NCBI RefSeq assembly: GCF_007992715.1 | Contig: NZ_BKAU01000004.1 | Location: 558,001 to 622,000 of the forward strand | Origin: Chitinophaga cymbidii | Lineage (GTDB): Bacteria; Bacteroidota; Bacteroidia; Chitinophagales; Chitinophagaceae | Reading direction: 5' to 3' | Length of the DNA: 64,000 bases | In this document: piece by piece, positions 6,946 through 14,591 of the stretch | Position numbering within the stretch: the stretch's first letter is position 1 | Layout of the letters: each line of letters begins with the position of its first letter | The notes under the pieces: generated by a model | The model's input: only the letters and a program-made list of their open reading frames with translations | Database searches by the model: none | What the model was told of the DNA's origin: nothing | Position numbers and translations under genes: made by a program

Positions 6946-8946
6946 ATGAAAAATATTTCGCAAAAGCTTTTTAAGAAAGCAGCATTGTACTTACTGCCTT
7001 TGTCCGCCGCCGTTACACAGCTGGCGCCGGCATACGCGCAGGAAACGCCGAAGGAAGAAGATTATTTCAGGATCATGAAGATGAGCGCACCGGAAGGCAC
7101 CCTGCTGGAAGTAGGCGGGCTGACGGTATTACCGAACGGCGACCTCGGCGTGGCTACCCGCCGCGGCGACATCTTCATCGTGGAAAATCCTACCAGCCGG
7201 CGCCCCTTCTTCCGCAAGTTCGCTTCCGGCCTGCACGAAGTGCTGGGCCTGGTGTACAAGGATGGATCGCTGTACTGCGCGCAACGCGGCGAGCTTACCA
7301 AAATGACCGATACGAACATGGACGGCAAAGCCGATGTGTTTGAAACCGTATATGCGTGGCCGATATCCGGTCACTATCACGAATACAGCTTCGGGCCGAA
7401 GCTGGCACCGGACGGCTCTTTCTTCGTATCCGGCAACGTAGCTTTCGGCGATGAAGAATGGTGGCGCGGTGAAAGCCGTGTGCCCTGGCGCGGATGGATG
7501 ATGCATATCAGCGCGGACGGCAGTAAAATGGAGCCCTGGGCTACCGGCATGCGCTCTCCCTGCGGTCTTGGTATGATCAACGGTGAATTGTTCTACACAG
7601 AGAACCAGGGCGACTGGATGGGTTCCGGTGGCATCTGGCATGTAAGGAAAGGCGATTTCGTGGGGCATCCCGCCGGTCTCCGCTGGGCTAACCTCCCGAA
7701 CTCTCCGCTGAAGCTCACTGCCGAGCAGATCTATGCGCAGGTGGACGAGCGCAGGATCAAGAATGAACAGGGCCGCTATATCAAACCGGAGAACAGGATC
7801 AATGAAAACTTCAAGACCATGTTCGAGGTGAAGAAAGCGATCCCCGAGCTGCGTCTTCCGGCAGTTTGGCTGCCGCATGGCGTGTTGGGGATCTCCAATT
7901 CTGAAATGGTGGCCATACCGGAAGGGTTCTTCGGGCCTTTCGGCGGGCAGGCGCTGGTGGGCGACCAGGGACAGAGCAAGATCATGCGCGTGGTGCTGGA
8001 AAAAGTAAAAGGAGAATACCAGGGCGTAGCATTCGACTTCCGCAGCAATTTCCAGTCCGGCGTACTACGCCTGGCCTGGGCGAAAGACGGCTCGCTGTTC
8101 GTGGGCGAAACGAACCGTGGCTGGGGCTCCGCAGGTGACGCCAACGAAGGTTTGCAACGCCTGGTATGGAACAACCGCGTGCCTTTTGAAATGCGCACGG
8201 TGAAAGCCATGCCGGACGGTTTCGAGATCGAGTTCACGTTGCCGGTAGATAAAAAATCCGCATCCGACCTCGCCTCTTATTCCGTGGAAAGCTTTATCTA
8301 CAAATATCATTCTGTATACGGAAGCCCTGTTGTGAACAACGACACCTGCGAGGTAAAAGGCGTGAAGGTTTCAGAGGATGGGTATAAAGTGCGCATCATC
8401 GTTGATAACATGCGTCAGTATTACATTCATAACATCACGCTGAACGGTGTGCGAGAAAGGGATAACTTCTATTCACTGGTGCACCCGACCGGTTACTATA
8501 CGCTGAACAATTTCCAGGATGGCGCAAAGCTGTCCATGAACGAAGTGAGCACGTATAATTCAGAGAAGGAAGCGAAGGCCAAAGCGGAAGCTACCGCAAA
8601 GGCGGAAGCAGCTAAAACTAAAGCGAGCGCTGCGGCAGCAGCCAAAGCAAAAGCCGCCGCTGCGTCCGCTGCAAAAGCGGTGGCGAAAGCGCCTACATAT
8701 GAAGAAGTGAAGCCGCTGTTGGCGAAATTCACCTGCAATGCCTGCCACAATCCTGACAAAAAACAGGTAGGCCCCGCGTTCAGGGATATCGCCAAACGCA
8801 ATTATACGAACGACATGATGGTGAAGCTCATCTACAACCCGAACCCCGAGAACTGGCCGGGCTACGCGACAGAAATGCCGCCGATGCCGCAGGTGCCCAA
8901 AGCGGATGCTTTGAAGATCGCGGGCTGGATCAATTCATTGAAATAG
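6946..8946 (+). CDS. periplasmic beta-propeller dehydrogenase-like protein with C-terminal cytochrome c domain
   Basis: 666 residues from the ATG at 6946; an in-frame TTG 15 bases earlier is less likely. Signal peptide: KAALYLLPLSAAVTQLAPAYAQ (about 11-32, here split by no charged residue). Residues about 45-420 form a PQQ/sorbosone-dehydrogenase-type propeller (LTVLPNGDLGVATRRGDIFI, RSPCGLGMINGELFYTENQG, VGDQGQSKIMRVVLE). After a beta-rich linker comes an unusual Ala/Lys-rich stretch (about 535-580) and a class I cytochrome c domain with haem motif CNACH at 597-601 and axial-ligand region EMPPMPQV. Electrons from an oxidised sugar or alcohol probably pass to the haem. It is in an operon with the DUF1080-PA14 gene 20 bases upstream, and a strong terminator follows. 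Confidence 0.8.
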   Translation: MKNISQKLFKKAALYLLPLSAAVTQLAPAYAQETPKEEDYFRIMKMSAPEGTLLEVGGLTVLPNGDLGVATRRGDIFIVENPTSRRPFFRKFASGLHEVLGLVYKDGSLYCAQRGELTKMTDTNMDGKADVFETVYAWPISGHYHEYSFGPKLAPDGSFFVSGNVAFGDEEWWRGESRVPWRGWMMHISADGSKMEPWATGMRSPCGLGMINGELFYTENQGDWMGSGGIWHVRKGDFVGHPAGLRWANLPNSPLKLTAEQIYAQVDERRIKNEQGRYIKPENRINENFKTMFEVKKAIPELRLPAVWLPHGVLGISNSEMVAIPEGFFGPFGGQALVGDQGQSKIMRVVLEKVKGEYQGVAFDFRSNFQSGVLRLAWAKDGSLFVGETNRGWGSAGDANEGLQRLVWNNRVPFEMRTVKAMPDGFEIEFTLPVDKKSASDLASYSVESFIYKYHSVYGSPVVNNDTCEVKGVKVSEDGYKVRIIVDNMRQYYIHNITLNGVRERDNFYSLVHPTGYYTLNNFQDGAKLSMNEVSTYNSEKEAKAKAEATAKAEAAKTKASAAAAAKAKAAAASAAKAVAKAPTYEEVKPLLAKFTCNACHNPDKKQVGPAFRDIAKRNYTNDMMVKLIYNPNPENWPGYATEMPPMPQVPKADALKIAGWINSLK

Positions 8947-8961
8947 TTTTGAAAAGCACAT

Positions 8962-9000
8962 AAACAGGGGCTGGTCTTTTGGGGCAGCCCCTGTTTCGTT
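8962..9000 (+). terminator. intrinsic terminator after the DUF1080/cytochrome operon
   Basis: aaacaggggctg (8962-8973) pairs perfectly with cagcccctgttt (8985-8996) around an 11-base loop and ends in a T-run. The stem sits 15 bases after the stop at 8946 and may also serve the convergent antiporter gene ending at 9065. Confidence 0.85.
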
Positions 9001-9064
9001 CTAGCAGTTTTGTAACCATTTTGCGCACATGCAGCGCATATTCCCAAACCTGCCTGCTCCGCGT

Positions 9065-10639
9065 TCATTCAAACCGTAACCGCATCTTTTCCTCCTCCAC
9101 ATCCAGCAGCAACTGGTATTTGCGGATCACTTCCTCATCCGTGGATACCTCCTTATTCCATTCCCGCAACCATGCCCGCTGCTGTGCAAGCAATTGAAGA
9201 TATACCGCACGATAGCCGTCCTGCATCCATTCACTTTCATCCGGCACAGTTTCCTGTTCCCACTTTGCGGCGAGCTGCTGCAAGGCCGTATTGCTGCCCA
9301 GCGCATCGCTGTGATGCTCGCGCAGCCAGGCGAGGCTGCGGTCGGACAGCTTTTGGCGGATGATCCGGTTCTGCTCCGCTTCGGGCAGGAAATGGTCCGG
9401 ATCGTCCAGCTGCAGCCAGCGGATGACCAGCGGCAGGGTAAGGCCCTGCACCACCAGCGTGAGCAATATCACCACGAAGGTGATGAACAGGATGAGGTTG
9501 CGTTGCGGAAAAGCCGCGCCGCTGGTCACGTACACGGGTATGGACAAAGCCGCGGCGAGTGAAACCACGCCCCGCATGCCCGCCCATCCGAACACCAGCG
9601 GCGCTTTCCATCCGGGGCGGCTGTCTGCCGTTGTGATATAGCGGCTGATGAATACGGTGAACGCCGATGCGCCAAGCGTACTGAGCACGCGCGCGACCAT
9701 CAGTACCACGGTAATAAGCACGCCGTAACCAATGGCCTGCCGAAGGCTCACATCTCCCAGTCCCGCTACGATCACCGGCAATTCCAGTCCTATCAGCATA
9801 AACACCAGTCCATTCAGCACAAACCCGAAGGCCGCCCAAACGTTGGCGCCTCTTAACCTGCTGCGGTGGCTCAGGAACAGGTGGCTCTTCGCGGAGAGGA
9901 AGAGGCCGCCGCTGACAACGGCCAATACGCCGGAAACATGTATCGATTCGGCGGCGATGTACATCACGTAAGGCGTTGCAAGCGACATCACCACATCGGT
10001 ATTGGCGTCTGTCGGTAATTTTCTATGCAGAAAATAGAAGACGCAGCCGACGGCGAGCCCCGTCAATATACCCCCCGCTATTACCCATACAAAGCTCAAT
10101 GCCGCTTCATGAAAAACGAACCGGCCGGTATCCACCGCGATAAACGCAAAACGGAAAACGATCAGGCTGGATGCGTCGTTCAGCAGGCTTTCTCCTTCCA
10201 GGATGGAAGACATTCTTTTCGGCACTTTCACATGCTTCAGGATGGCGGTGGCGCTCACCGCATCGGGCGGGGAAACGATGCCACCGAGGAGGAATCCCAG
10301 CGCCAGCGTAAATCCCGGGATCAGGTGGCTCGCCACCAGCGCTACCACGAGCGATGTGGCGATCACGATCAGGAAAGCAAAGCTGCCGATCACGCGCCGC
10401 CATCGCCAGAACTCTTTCCAGGAAGTATACCAGGCCGCTTCATACAGCAGGGGAGGAAGGAAGATAACAAATATCAGTTCGGGGTTGATGTGGATGACCG
10501 GCATACCGGGGATCAGGCTGATGGCGAGGCCGCCGAGCACGAGCACGACAGGGTAGGCGGTCCTGATCTTGTGGGCGAGCATCACCAGCAGGAGGATCAG
10601 CATCACCAGCGCGATGTACAACGTAAAATCATGCAGCAT
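9065..10639 (-). CDS. Na+/H+ antiporter of the CPA1 (NhaP/NHE) family
   Basis: 524 residues from the ATG at 10639 (MLHDFTLYIALVMLILL), preferred over the open frame's start 33 bases upstream because it places the first membrane helix at the N-terminus. There are about 12 membrane segments, with the CPA1 signatures FLPPLLYEAAW, GGIVSPPDAVSATAILK (unwound helix region) and EGESLLNDASSLIVF (the conserved ND ion-binding pair). A cytoplasmic tail of about 120 charged residues follows the last helix. It exchanges Na+ or K+ for protons at the inner membrane for pH and ion homeostasis. It is convergent with the cytochrome gene. The luciferase-like gene lies 67 bases upstream on the same strand. Confidence 0.9.
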   Translation of the reverse strand: MLHDFTLYIALVMLILLLVMLAHKIRTAYPVVLVLGGLAISLIPGMPVIHINPELIFVIFLPPLLYEAAWYTSWKEFWRWRRVIGSFAFLIVIATSLVVALVASHLIPGFTLALGFLLGGIVSPPDAVSATAILKHVKVPKRMSSILEGESLLNDASSLIVFRFAFIAVDTGRFVFHEAALSFVWVIAGGILTGLAVGCVFYFLHRKLPTDANTDVVMSLATPYVMYIAAESIHVSGVLAVVSGGLFLSAKSHLFLSHRSRLRGANVWAAFGFVLNGLVFMLIGLELPVIVAGLGDVSLRQAIGYGVLITVVLMVARVLSTLGASAFTVFISRYITTADSRPGWKAPLVFGWAGMRGVVSLAAALSIPVYVTSGAAFPQRNLILFITFVVILLTLVVQGLTLPLVIRWLQLDDPDHFLPEAEQNRIIRQKLSDRSLAWLREHHSDALGSNTALQQLAAKWEQETVPDESEWMQDGYRAVYLQLLAQQRAWLREWNKEVSTDEEVIRKYQLLLDVEEEKMRLRFE

Positions 10640-10706
10640 ATGAACCGGCAATTTAATAGTACAAAAACGCATTTGCCAGCCGCGGCGAAACAGGAAATTA
10701 CGAAAA

Positions 10707-11726
10707 TCAGCTATGCCGTGGCTCGAGCCGGAATTCCTTTGCTAGCAGCCGGAAAGATTCCATCCTGGCGGCGGCGTCTTCCGCGATGGTGCTGAGTACG
10801 ATCTCGTTCACGCCGTACTGCGCGCAGAGCGCTTCGATCTGCTGCCGCATGCTTTCGGGTGTGCCGCAGATCATGCGGCCGCGGTTGTAGTTGATGCGAA
10901 GCTGTTCGTCCGGCATGTACTCTATCTGTTCGATCTCTTCGTAGGAGGGAATGGGCGTGTCCCGTCCTCTTTCGATGTGCAGCAGGCGGTAATCGAATTC
11001 GGCTTTCCATCTTTCAATGACGGCGTCATCTTCCGAACAAAAGGCAAAGATGGAAAAGTTGGCTTCGGGTGCTTTCAGTTCGGCGGAGGGCCTGAAGTTT
11101 GCGCGGTATTGGGCTACCGCTTCGGGGCCGCCGTTCGGGTTGATGAACTGCGCGAAGGAAAGCGCCGTGCCGAACCAGGCGGCCAGCTGGGCGCTGCCGC
11201 CGCTGGAAGTAAGCAGCCATACCGGGGGCACGGTTTCGGCCTGCGGCATTGCTTTTACTTTTTCCTGCACGGAACCGGGCTCCGCATGATCGGAAATGAA
11301 ATGTTTCAGGTCTTTTATCTGCTGGATGAACTCGCTTTCTGAAAAGGAGTTCTGGGGGTTCAGCAGCCGCGCCGTCAGCCGGTCGCCACCGGGCGCGCGT
11401 CCGATGCCGAGGTCTATGCGGCCGGGGAACAGGGCTTCCAGCATGCGGAAGTTTTCCGCTACCTTGAGCGTGCTGTGGTTGGGGAGCATGATACCGGCGG
11501 CGCCTAAACGAATATGGCGGGTTTGTCCCGCCAGGTAAGCTATCAATACTTCCGGTGTGGAACCGGCGATGTTGGGAATATTGTGGTGTTCCGATACCCA
11601 GAATCTTTCATAACCAAGCTGGTCCGCCAATACGGCCAATGTTCGGGTTTCCTGTAAAGCCTGTTCCGTTGTGCTGCCCAGCCGTACATGCGACTGGTCC
11701 AGGATGCTTAATCTGATCTTTTTCAT
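10707..11726 (-). CDS. LLM-class (luciferase-like) flavin-dependent oxidoreductase
   Basis: 339 residues, the usual length for stand-alone bacterial luciferase-like monooxygenases. Typical motifs: YERFWVSEHHNIPNIAGSTP, the HIRLGAAGIMLPNHSTLKVA strand, GRIDLGIGRAPGGD and, near the C-terminus, CGTPESMRQQIEAL. It is a cytoplasmic TIM-barrel enzyme that binds reduced FMN (or F420 in some relatives); the closest described type is the YhbW/alkanal-monooxygenase-like group. Substrate unknown. It has no obvious operon partner: the antiporter is 67 bases downstream on the same strand and the sensor-like gene lies 63 bases upstream. Confidence 0.88.
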   Translation of the reverse strand: MKKIRLSILDQSHVRLGSTTEQALQETRTLAVLADQLGYERFWVSEHHNIPNIAGSTPEVLIAYLAGQTRHIRLGAAGIMLPNHSTLKVAENFRMLEALFPGRIDLGIGRAPGGDRLTARLLNPQNSFSESEFIQQIKDLKHFISDHAEPGSVQEKVKAMPQAETVPPVWLLTSSGGSAQLAAWFGTALSFAQFINPNGGPEAVAQYRANFRPSAELKAPEANFSIFAFCSEDDAVIERWKAEFDYRLLHIERGRDTPIPSYEEIEQIEYMPDEQLRINYNRGRMICGTPESMRQQIEALCAQYGVNEIVLSTIAEDAAARMESFRLLAKEFRLEPRHS

Positions 11727-11789
11727 CCGCTACTGTTCTGTCGTGTGATAAATCTGTCGTGAAATAAAGATACAAAATTAAGGCTTGCA

Positions 11790-12455
11790 CTAATTTAATC
11801 CGGGCTTTTGATCGGGGTTTAAAATATGTTTGTCAGACATGCTCAGCAATATCACTGCCATCACCCCCAGCACGATCAGCAGCGTCATTTCCAGGTGCGA
11901 GCTGAGCACGGAGCCGCTGGCAATATTGTGCGAGCCGGTTTGCAGGTTCTTGCCTTCGCCCACCTGAATTTCCGTGAGGTTGTTCAGCAGGGTCACCGTC
12001 TGCCGGAAACCCTCATCCAGCGAAACCTCCCCATCCACTGAAAGCCCGCCGGGCCCGGTAGCCAGTGTGAAGCTGGCAGATTCCAGCCGGTTGTACCGCT
12101 GCAATTGCTCCTTGAAACGCAGCCACAACGTTTGCTCGTTCTTTGTCAGGTAAGTGCTGTCATATGCCTGCACAAGGCTGTCGATCTCCCCGTCCCTGGC
12201 CTTTTTTAGTGCCATCCAATCCTCGGGCAGCCCCGCCTTTTCTTCCAGCATCAGCCGCTTCTGGTAAAGCCGGTTGGATATTTCGTATAGATAGGTGGCC
12301 GGCAGCAGCCTGTCCTGGTAAATGGAAGAAACAGATTCATCCAGCCGCGAAATGTTCTTCCTCGACCGCAGGTTATTCAACAACACCAGCACAATAATGA
12401 CGATCAGCACACAGCAAATCTTGAATTTATTCCTGATCTGGAAGAATCCTTTCAT
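11790..12455 (-). CDS. membrane protein with four-helix-bundle chemoreceptor-type sensor domain
   Basis: 221 residues from the ATG at 12455 (MKGFFQIRNKFKICCVLIV); the frame is open 40 codons further upstream, where codons look random. One membrane helix (about 13-27) precedes a mostly helical region of about 140 residues (SRLDESVSSIYQDRLLPATYLYEISNRLYQKRLM), which is the 4HB_MCP ligand-binding pattern, and a second helix (about 188-206, MTLLIVLGVMAVILLSM) is near the end. The cytoplasmic tail is only about 15 residues, so the methyl-accepting signalling domain of a chemoreceptor is missing. It is divergent from the ECF sigma gene, 128 bases apart. It may be a stand-alone periplasmic sensor or stress protein; the function is not known. 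Confidence 0.7.
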   Translation of the reverse strand: MKGFFQIRNKFKICCVLIVIIVLVLLNNLRSRKNISRLDESVSSIYQDRLLPATYLYEISNRLYQKRLMLEEKAGLPEDWMALKKARDGEIDSLVQAYDSTYLTKNEQTLWLRFKEQLQRYNRLESASFTLATGPGGLSVDGEVSLDEGFRQTVTLLNNLTEIQVGEGKNLQTGSHNIASGSVLSSHLEMTLLIVLGVMAVILLSMSDKHILNPDQKPGLN

Positions 12456-12583
12456 AACGTAGCGTTTAGCTCTAATATAAGCATTATTCCGGCTGTTCGC
12501 GGGCATGGCGCCACAAAGTCGTCCGATAATATTTTTTTTCTTTAGATTTACGCAACGGCAACACACCAAAATCACAAAACGTT

Positions 12584-13177
12584 ATGGATCGGATGTTATC
12601 CGCGAAGGATTGGCTGGTACGCATGAAAGAAGGTGACGAGTCGGCTTTCACCAGCATTTACCGCCACTATCATCCACCGCTTTACTATTACATACTGCGC
12701 TTTTGCAAGATACCCTCGCTTGCGGAGGACCTGGTGCACGATGTGTTCATGAAGGTGTGGGAGATCCGGGAACGTATTGACCCCGAGCTGCCTTTCTCCG
12801 GCTATATCTACCGCATTGCGCGGAACCATGTATTCAAAACCCTTCAGAAGATCGCAACGGACCGCTCGCTCCGGGAGCAGCTGTTACAGCAGCTGCACGT
12901 CAGGGAAAGTGAGCAGCCCGAGCAGATCGCGCAGGCCAGGGAATATGACCGTCTTTTCCACGAGGCGCTGGACCGCATGCCGCGCCAGCGTCTGAACGTT
13001 TTCCGCCTCTGCCGCCAGGAGGGCAGGAGTTATGACGAAGCCGCCGCTATACTGGGCATTTCCCGCAATGCCGTAAAGAAACACATGGTATTGGGCATGC
13101 GTTTTATCCACGATTATGTCTTCCGCTACGGCGATGTGATCTGCGCTTTGTATCTCACCTCGAAAAATTTTTTCTGA
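12584..13177 (+). CDS. ECF sigma-70 factor of the PUL (Bacteroidota family 1)
   Basis: 197 residues with both sigma regions: region 2 (about 10-80, FTSIYRHYHPPLYYYILRF ... AEDLVHDVFMKVWEIRERI) and region 4 (about 125-180, DRMPRQRLNVFRLCRQEGRSYDEAAAILGISRNAVKKH, a helix-turn-helix). The FecR-type anti-sigma gene follows after 69 bases and a SusC with an STN domain after that, which is the classical sigma/anti-sigma/receptor relay: the loaded receptor relieves FecR, and the sigma factor transcribes the SusC-onward genes. The ATG at 12584 was chosen because region 2 begins a few residues later. It is divergent from the sensor-like gene at 12455. Confidence 0.92.
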   Translation: MDRMLSAKDWLVRMKEGDESAFTSIYRHYHPPLYYYILRFCKIPSLAEDLVHDVFMKVWEIRERIDPELPFSGYIYRIARNHVFKTLQKIATDRSLREQLLQQLHVRESEQPEQIAQAREYDRLFHEALDRMPRQRLNVFRLCRQEGRSYDEAAAILGISRNAVKKHMVLGMRFIHDYVFRYGDVICALYLTSKNFF

Positions 13178-13246
13178 CGGAGGTACCCTCCACGCACAAT
13201 TCCGGATAATATTACCAGGTACCCGCCAAAAAGGGCGCCTGTTCAT

Positions 13247-14401
13247 ATGGCTCCACACGAAGAACTGTTACAGAAATACCTGGATGGCCAATGCACCCGT
13301 GAAGAAGCAGAGACCCTCATGAAATGGCTGCAATCCACCGGCTCCCACCGCGCCCTGCTCCACAGCATGCAGCAGGAATTCGAACGTTCCATGCATACAC
13401 ATGCAGAGATCCCCGCCGCCATCAGCGACCGGATAGAGACTCGCCTGCTGCAGGACATCAGCGCCGGCAAGGTGGTGAACATGCGCGCCCGCGCCCGCCG
13501 CAACTGGATGATAGCGGCTTCTGTAGCGCTGCTCATCGCCGCGGGCATCTATTCATACAGGGTCACCCGCCCCGCCGGAACACCGCCGGCGCTCACCGCG
13601 CAGCGCACGGAAGACGTGGCGCCCGGCAGCAACAAGGCCGTGCTCACGCTCGCCAATGGCGCCACCGTGATGCTGGACAGCGCGGGCAACCAGGTGATCC
13701 GCCAGGGAAGCACCACCGTGCTGCAGCAGAATGGACAGTTACAATACGACAGCAAACCGAATGAAGGGACTGTAGGTTACAACACACTCTCGGTGCCGCG
13801 CGGAGGGCAGTTTCATGTGGTGTTGCCGGACGGGAGCAAGGTATGGCTCAATTCCGCATCCAGCCTGAAATACCCTACCGCGTTCACCGGAAAGGAAAGA
13901 TCGGTGGTGCTGCAGGGCCAGGGTTATTTTGAAGTGTCGAAGAACGCGCAGCAGCCCTTCCTTGTGAAGGTAGGCGAAATGGAAGTGCAGGTGCTCGGCA
14001 CCAGCTTCGACGTAATGGCTTACAGTGATGAAAGCAGCATCAACACCACGCTTGTGGAAGGCGCGGTAAAGGTCGCCGGCCGCGTGCTCAAACCCGGGCA
14101 GCAGGCGCGTTTCGACCCGCTGACCGGCAGCTTCAGCATACGGCCCGCGGACGTGCAGCAGGTCATCGCCTGGAAGACCGGTTTCTTCGAATTCGATAAC
14201 GCGGGGCTGGACGACATCATGCGGCAGGTAGCCCGCTGGTATGACATCGATATCACTTATACGGATAAACAAACGGACCGGACGTACGGCGGCCGCATCA
14301 GCAGAAGCCTGCCGTTGTCTGAAATACTGCATATGCTCGAACCCAATGGCGCCAGGTTTACGCTGGAAGGAAGAAAACTGAAAGTATCATCAACCGAATA
14401 A
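13247..14401 (+). CDS. FecR-type anti-sigma factor
   Basis: 384 residues. The cytoplasmic N-terminal part (about 1-85) carries the short anti-sigma helical region (LLQKYLDGQCTREEAETLMKWL). One membrane helix follows (about 87-105, IAASVALLIAAGIYSY), then a periplasmic FecR domain (TLSVPRGGQFHVVLPDGSKVWLN, VVLQGQGYFEVSKNAQQPFLVKV, EVQVLGTSFDVMAY) and a C-terminal DUF4974/STN-binding region (GGRISRSLPLSEILHMLEPNGARFTLEGRKL). It holds the neighbouring sigma factor inactive until the SusC receptor signals. It is 69 bases downstream of the sigma gene. Confidence 0.93.
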   Translation: MAPHEELLQKYLDGQCTREEAETLMKWLQSTGSHRALLHSMQQEFERSMHTHAEIPAAISDRIETRLLQDISAGKVVNMRARARRNWMIAASVALLIAAGIYSYRVTRPAGTPPALTAQRTEDVAPGSNKAVLTLANGATVMLDSAGNQVIRQGSTTVLQQNGQLQYDSKPNEGTVGYNTLSVPRGGQFHVVLPDGSKVWLNSASSLKYPTAFTGKERSVVLQGQGYFEVSKNAQQPFLVKVGEMEVQVLGTSFDVMAYSDESSINTTLVEGAVKVAGRVLKPGQQARFDPLTGSFSIRPADVQQVIAWKTGFFEFDNAGLDDIMRQVARWYDIDITYTDKQTDRTYGGRISRSLPLSEILHMLEPNGARFTLEGRKLKVSSTE

Positions 14402-14591
14402 ATGGATCAGGCCCGCGCTTAAACAAAATTAAATTCACCGTTATGAAAAAAACAACTGAAACAGGTTAAGGTAGCGGCATGCCCAAAAAAGAACCGGAAG
14501 CGCTTGCAACACTTCCGGCCAATAGCCTGGGTATCCTGCCAATAGTCCCTCTAAGAACTATTATTTCGTAATTCCCAAACAACACAAAAGT
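14402..14591 (+). other. leader region between anti-sigma and SusC genes
   Basis: 190 bases without a full gene. A tiny frame (14442-14468) begins with ATG and a run of seven A bases and stops after 8 codons. Without one A of that run, the frame would stay open for 33 codons to a stop near 14544. A second frame (14479-14571) encodes 30 residues starting MPKKEPEALATL. A hairpin, ccggaag (14494-14500) pairing with cttccgg (14512-14518), lies inside both. This could be a remnant, a leader peptide or simply spacer. The heptanucleotide A-run is the kind of tract where length variants occur. Confidence 0.35.
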
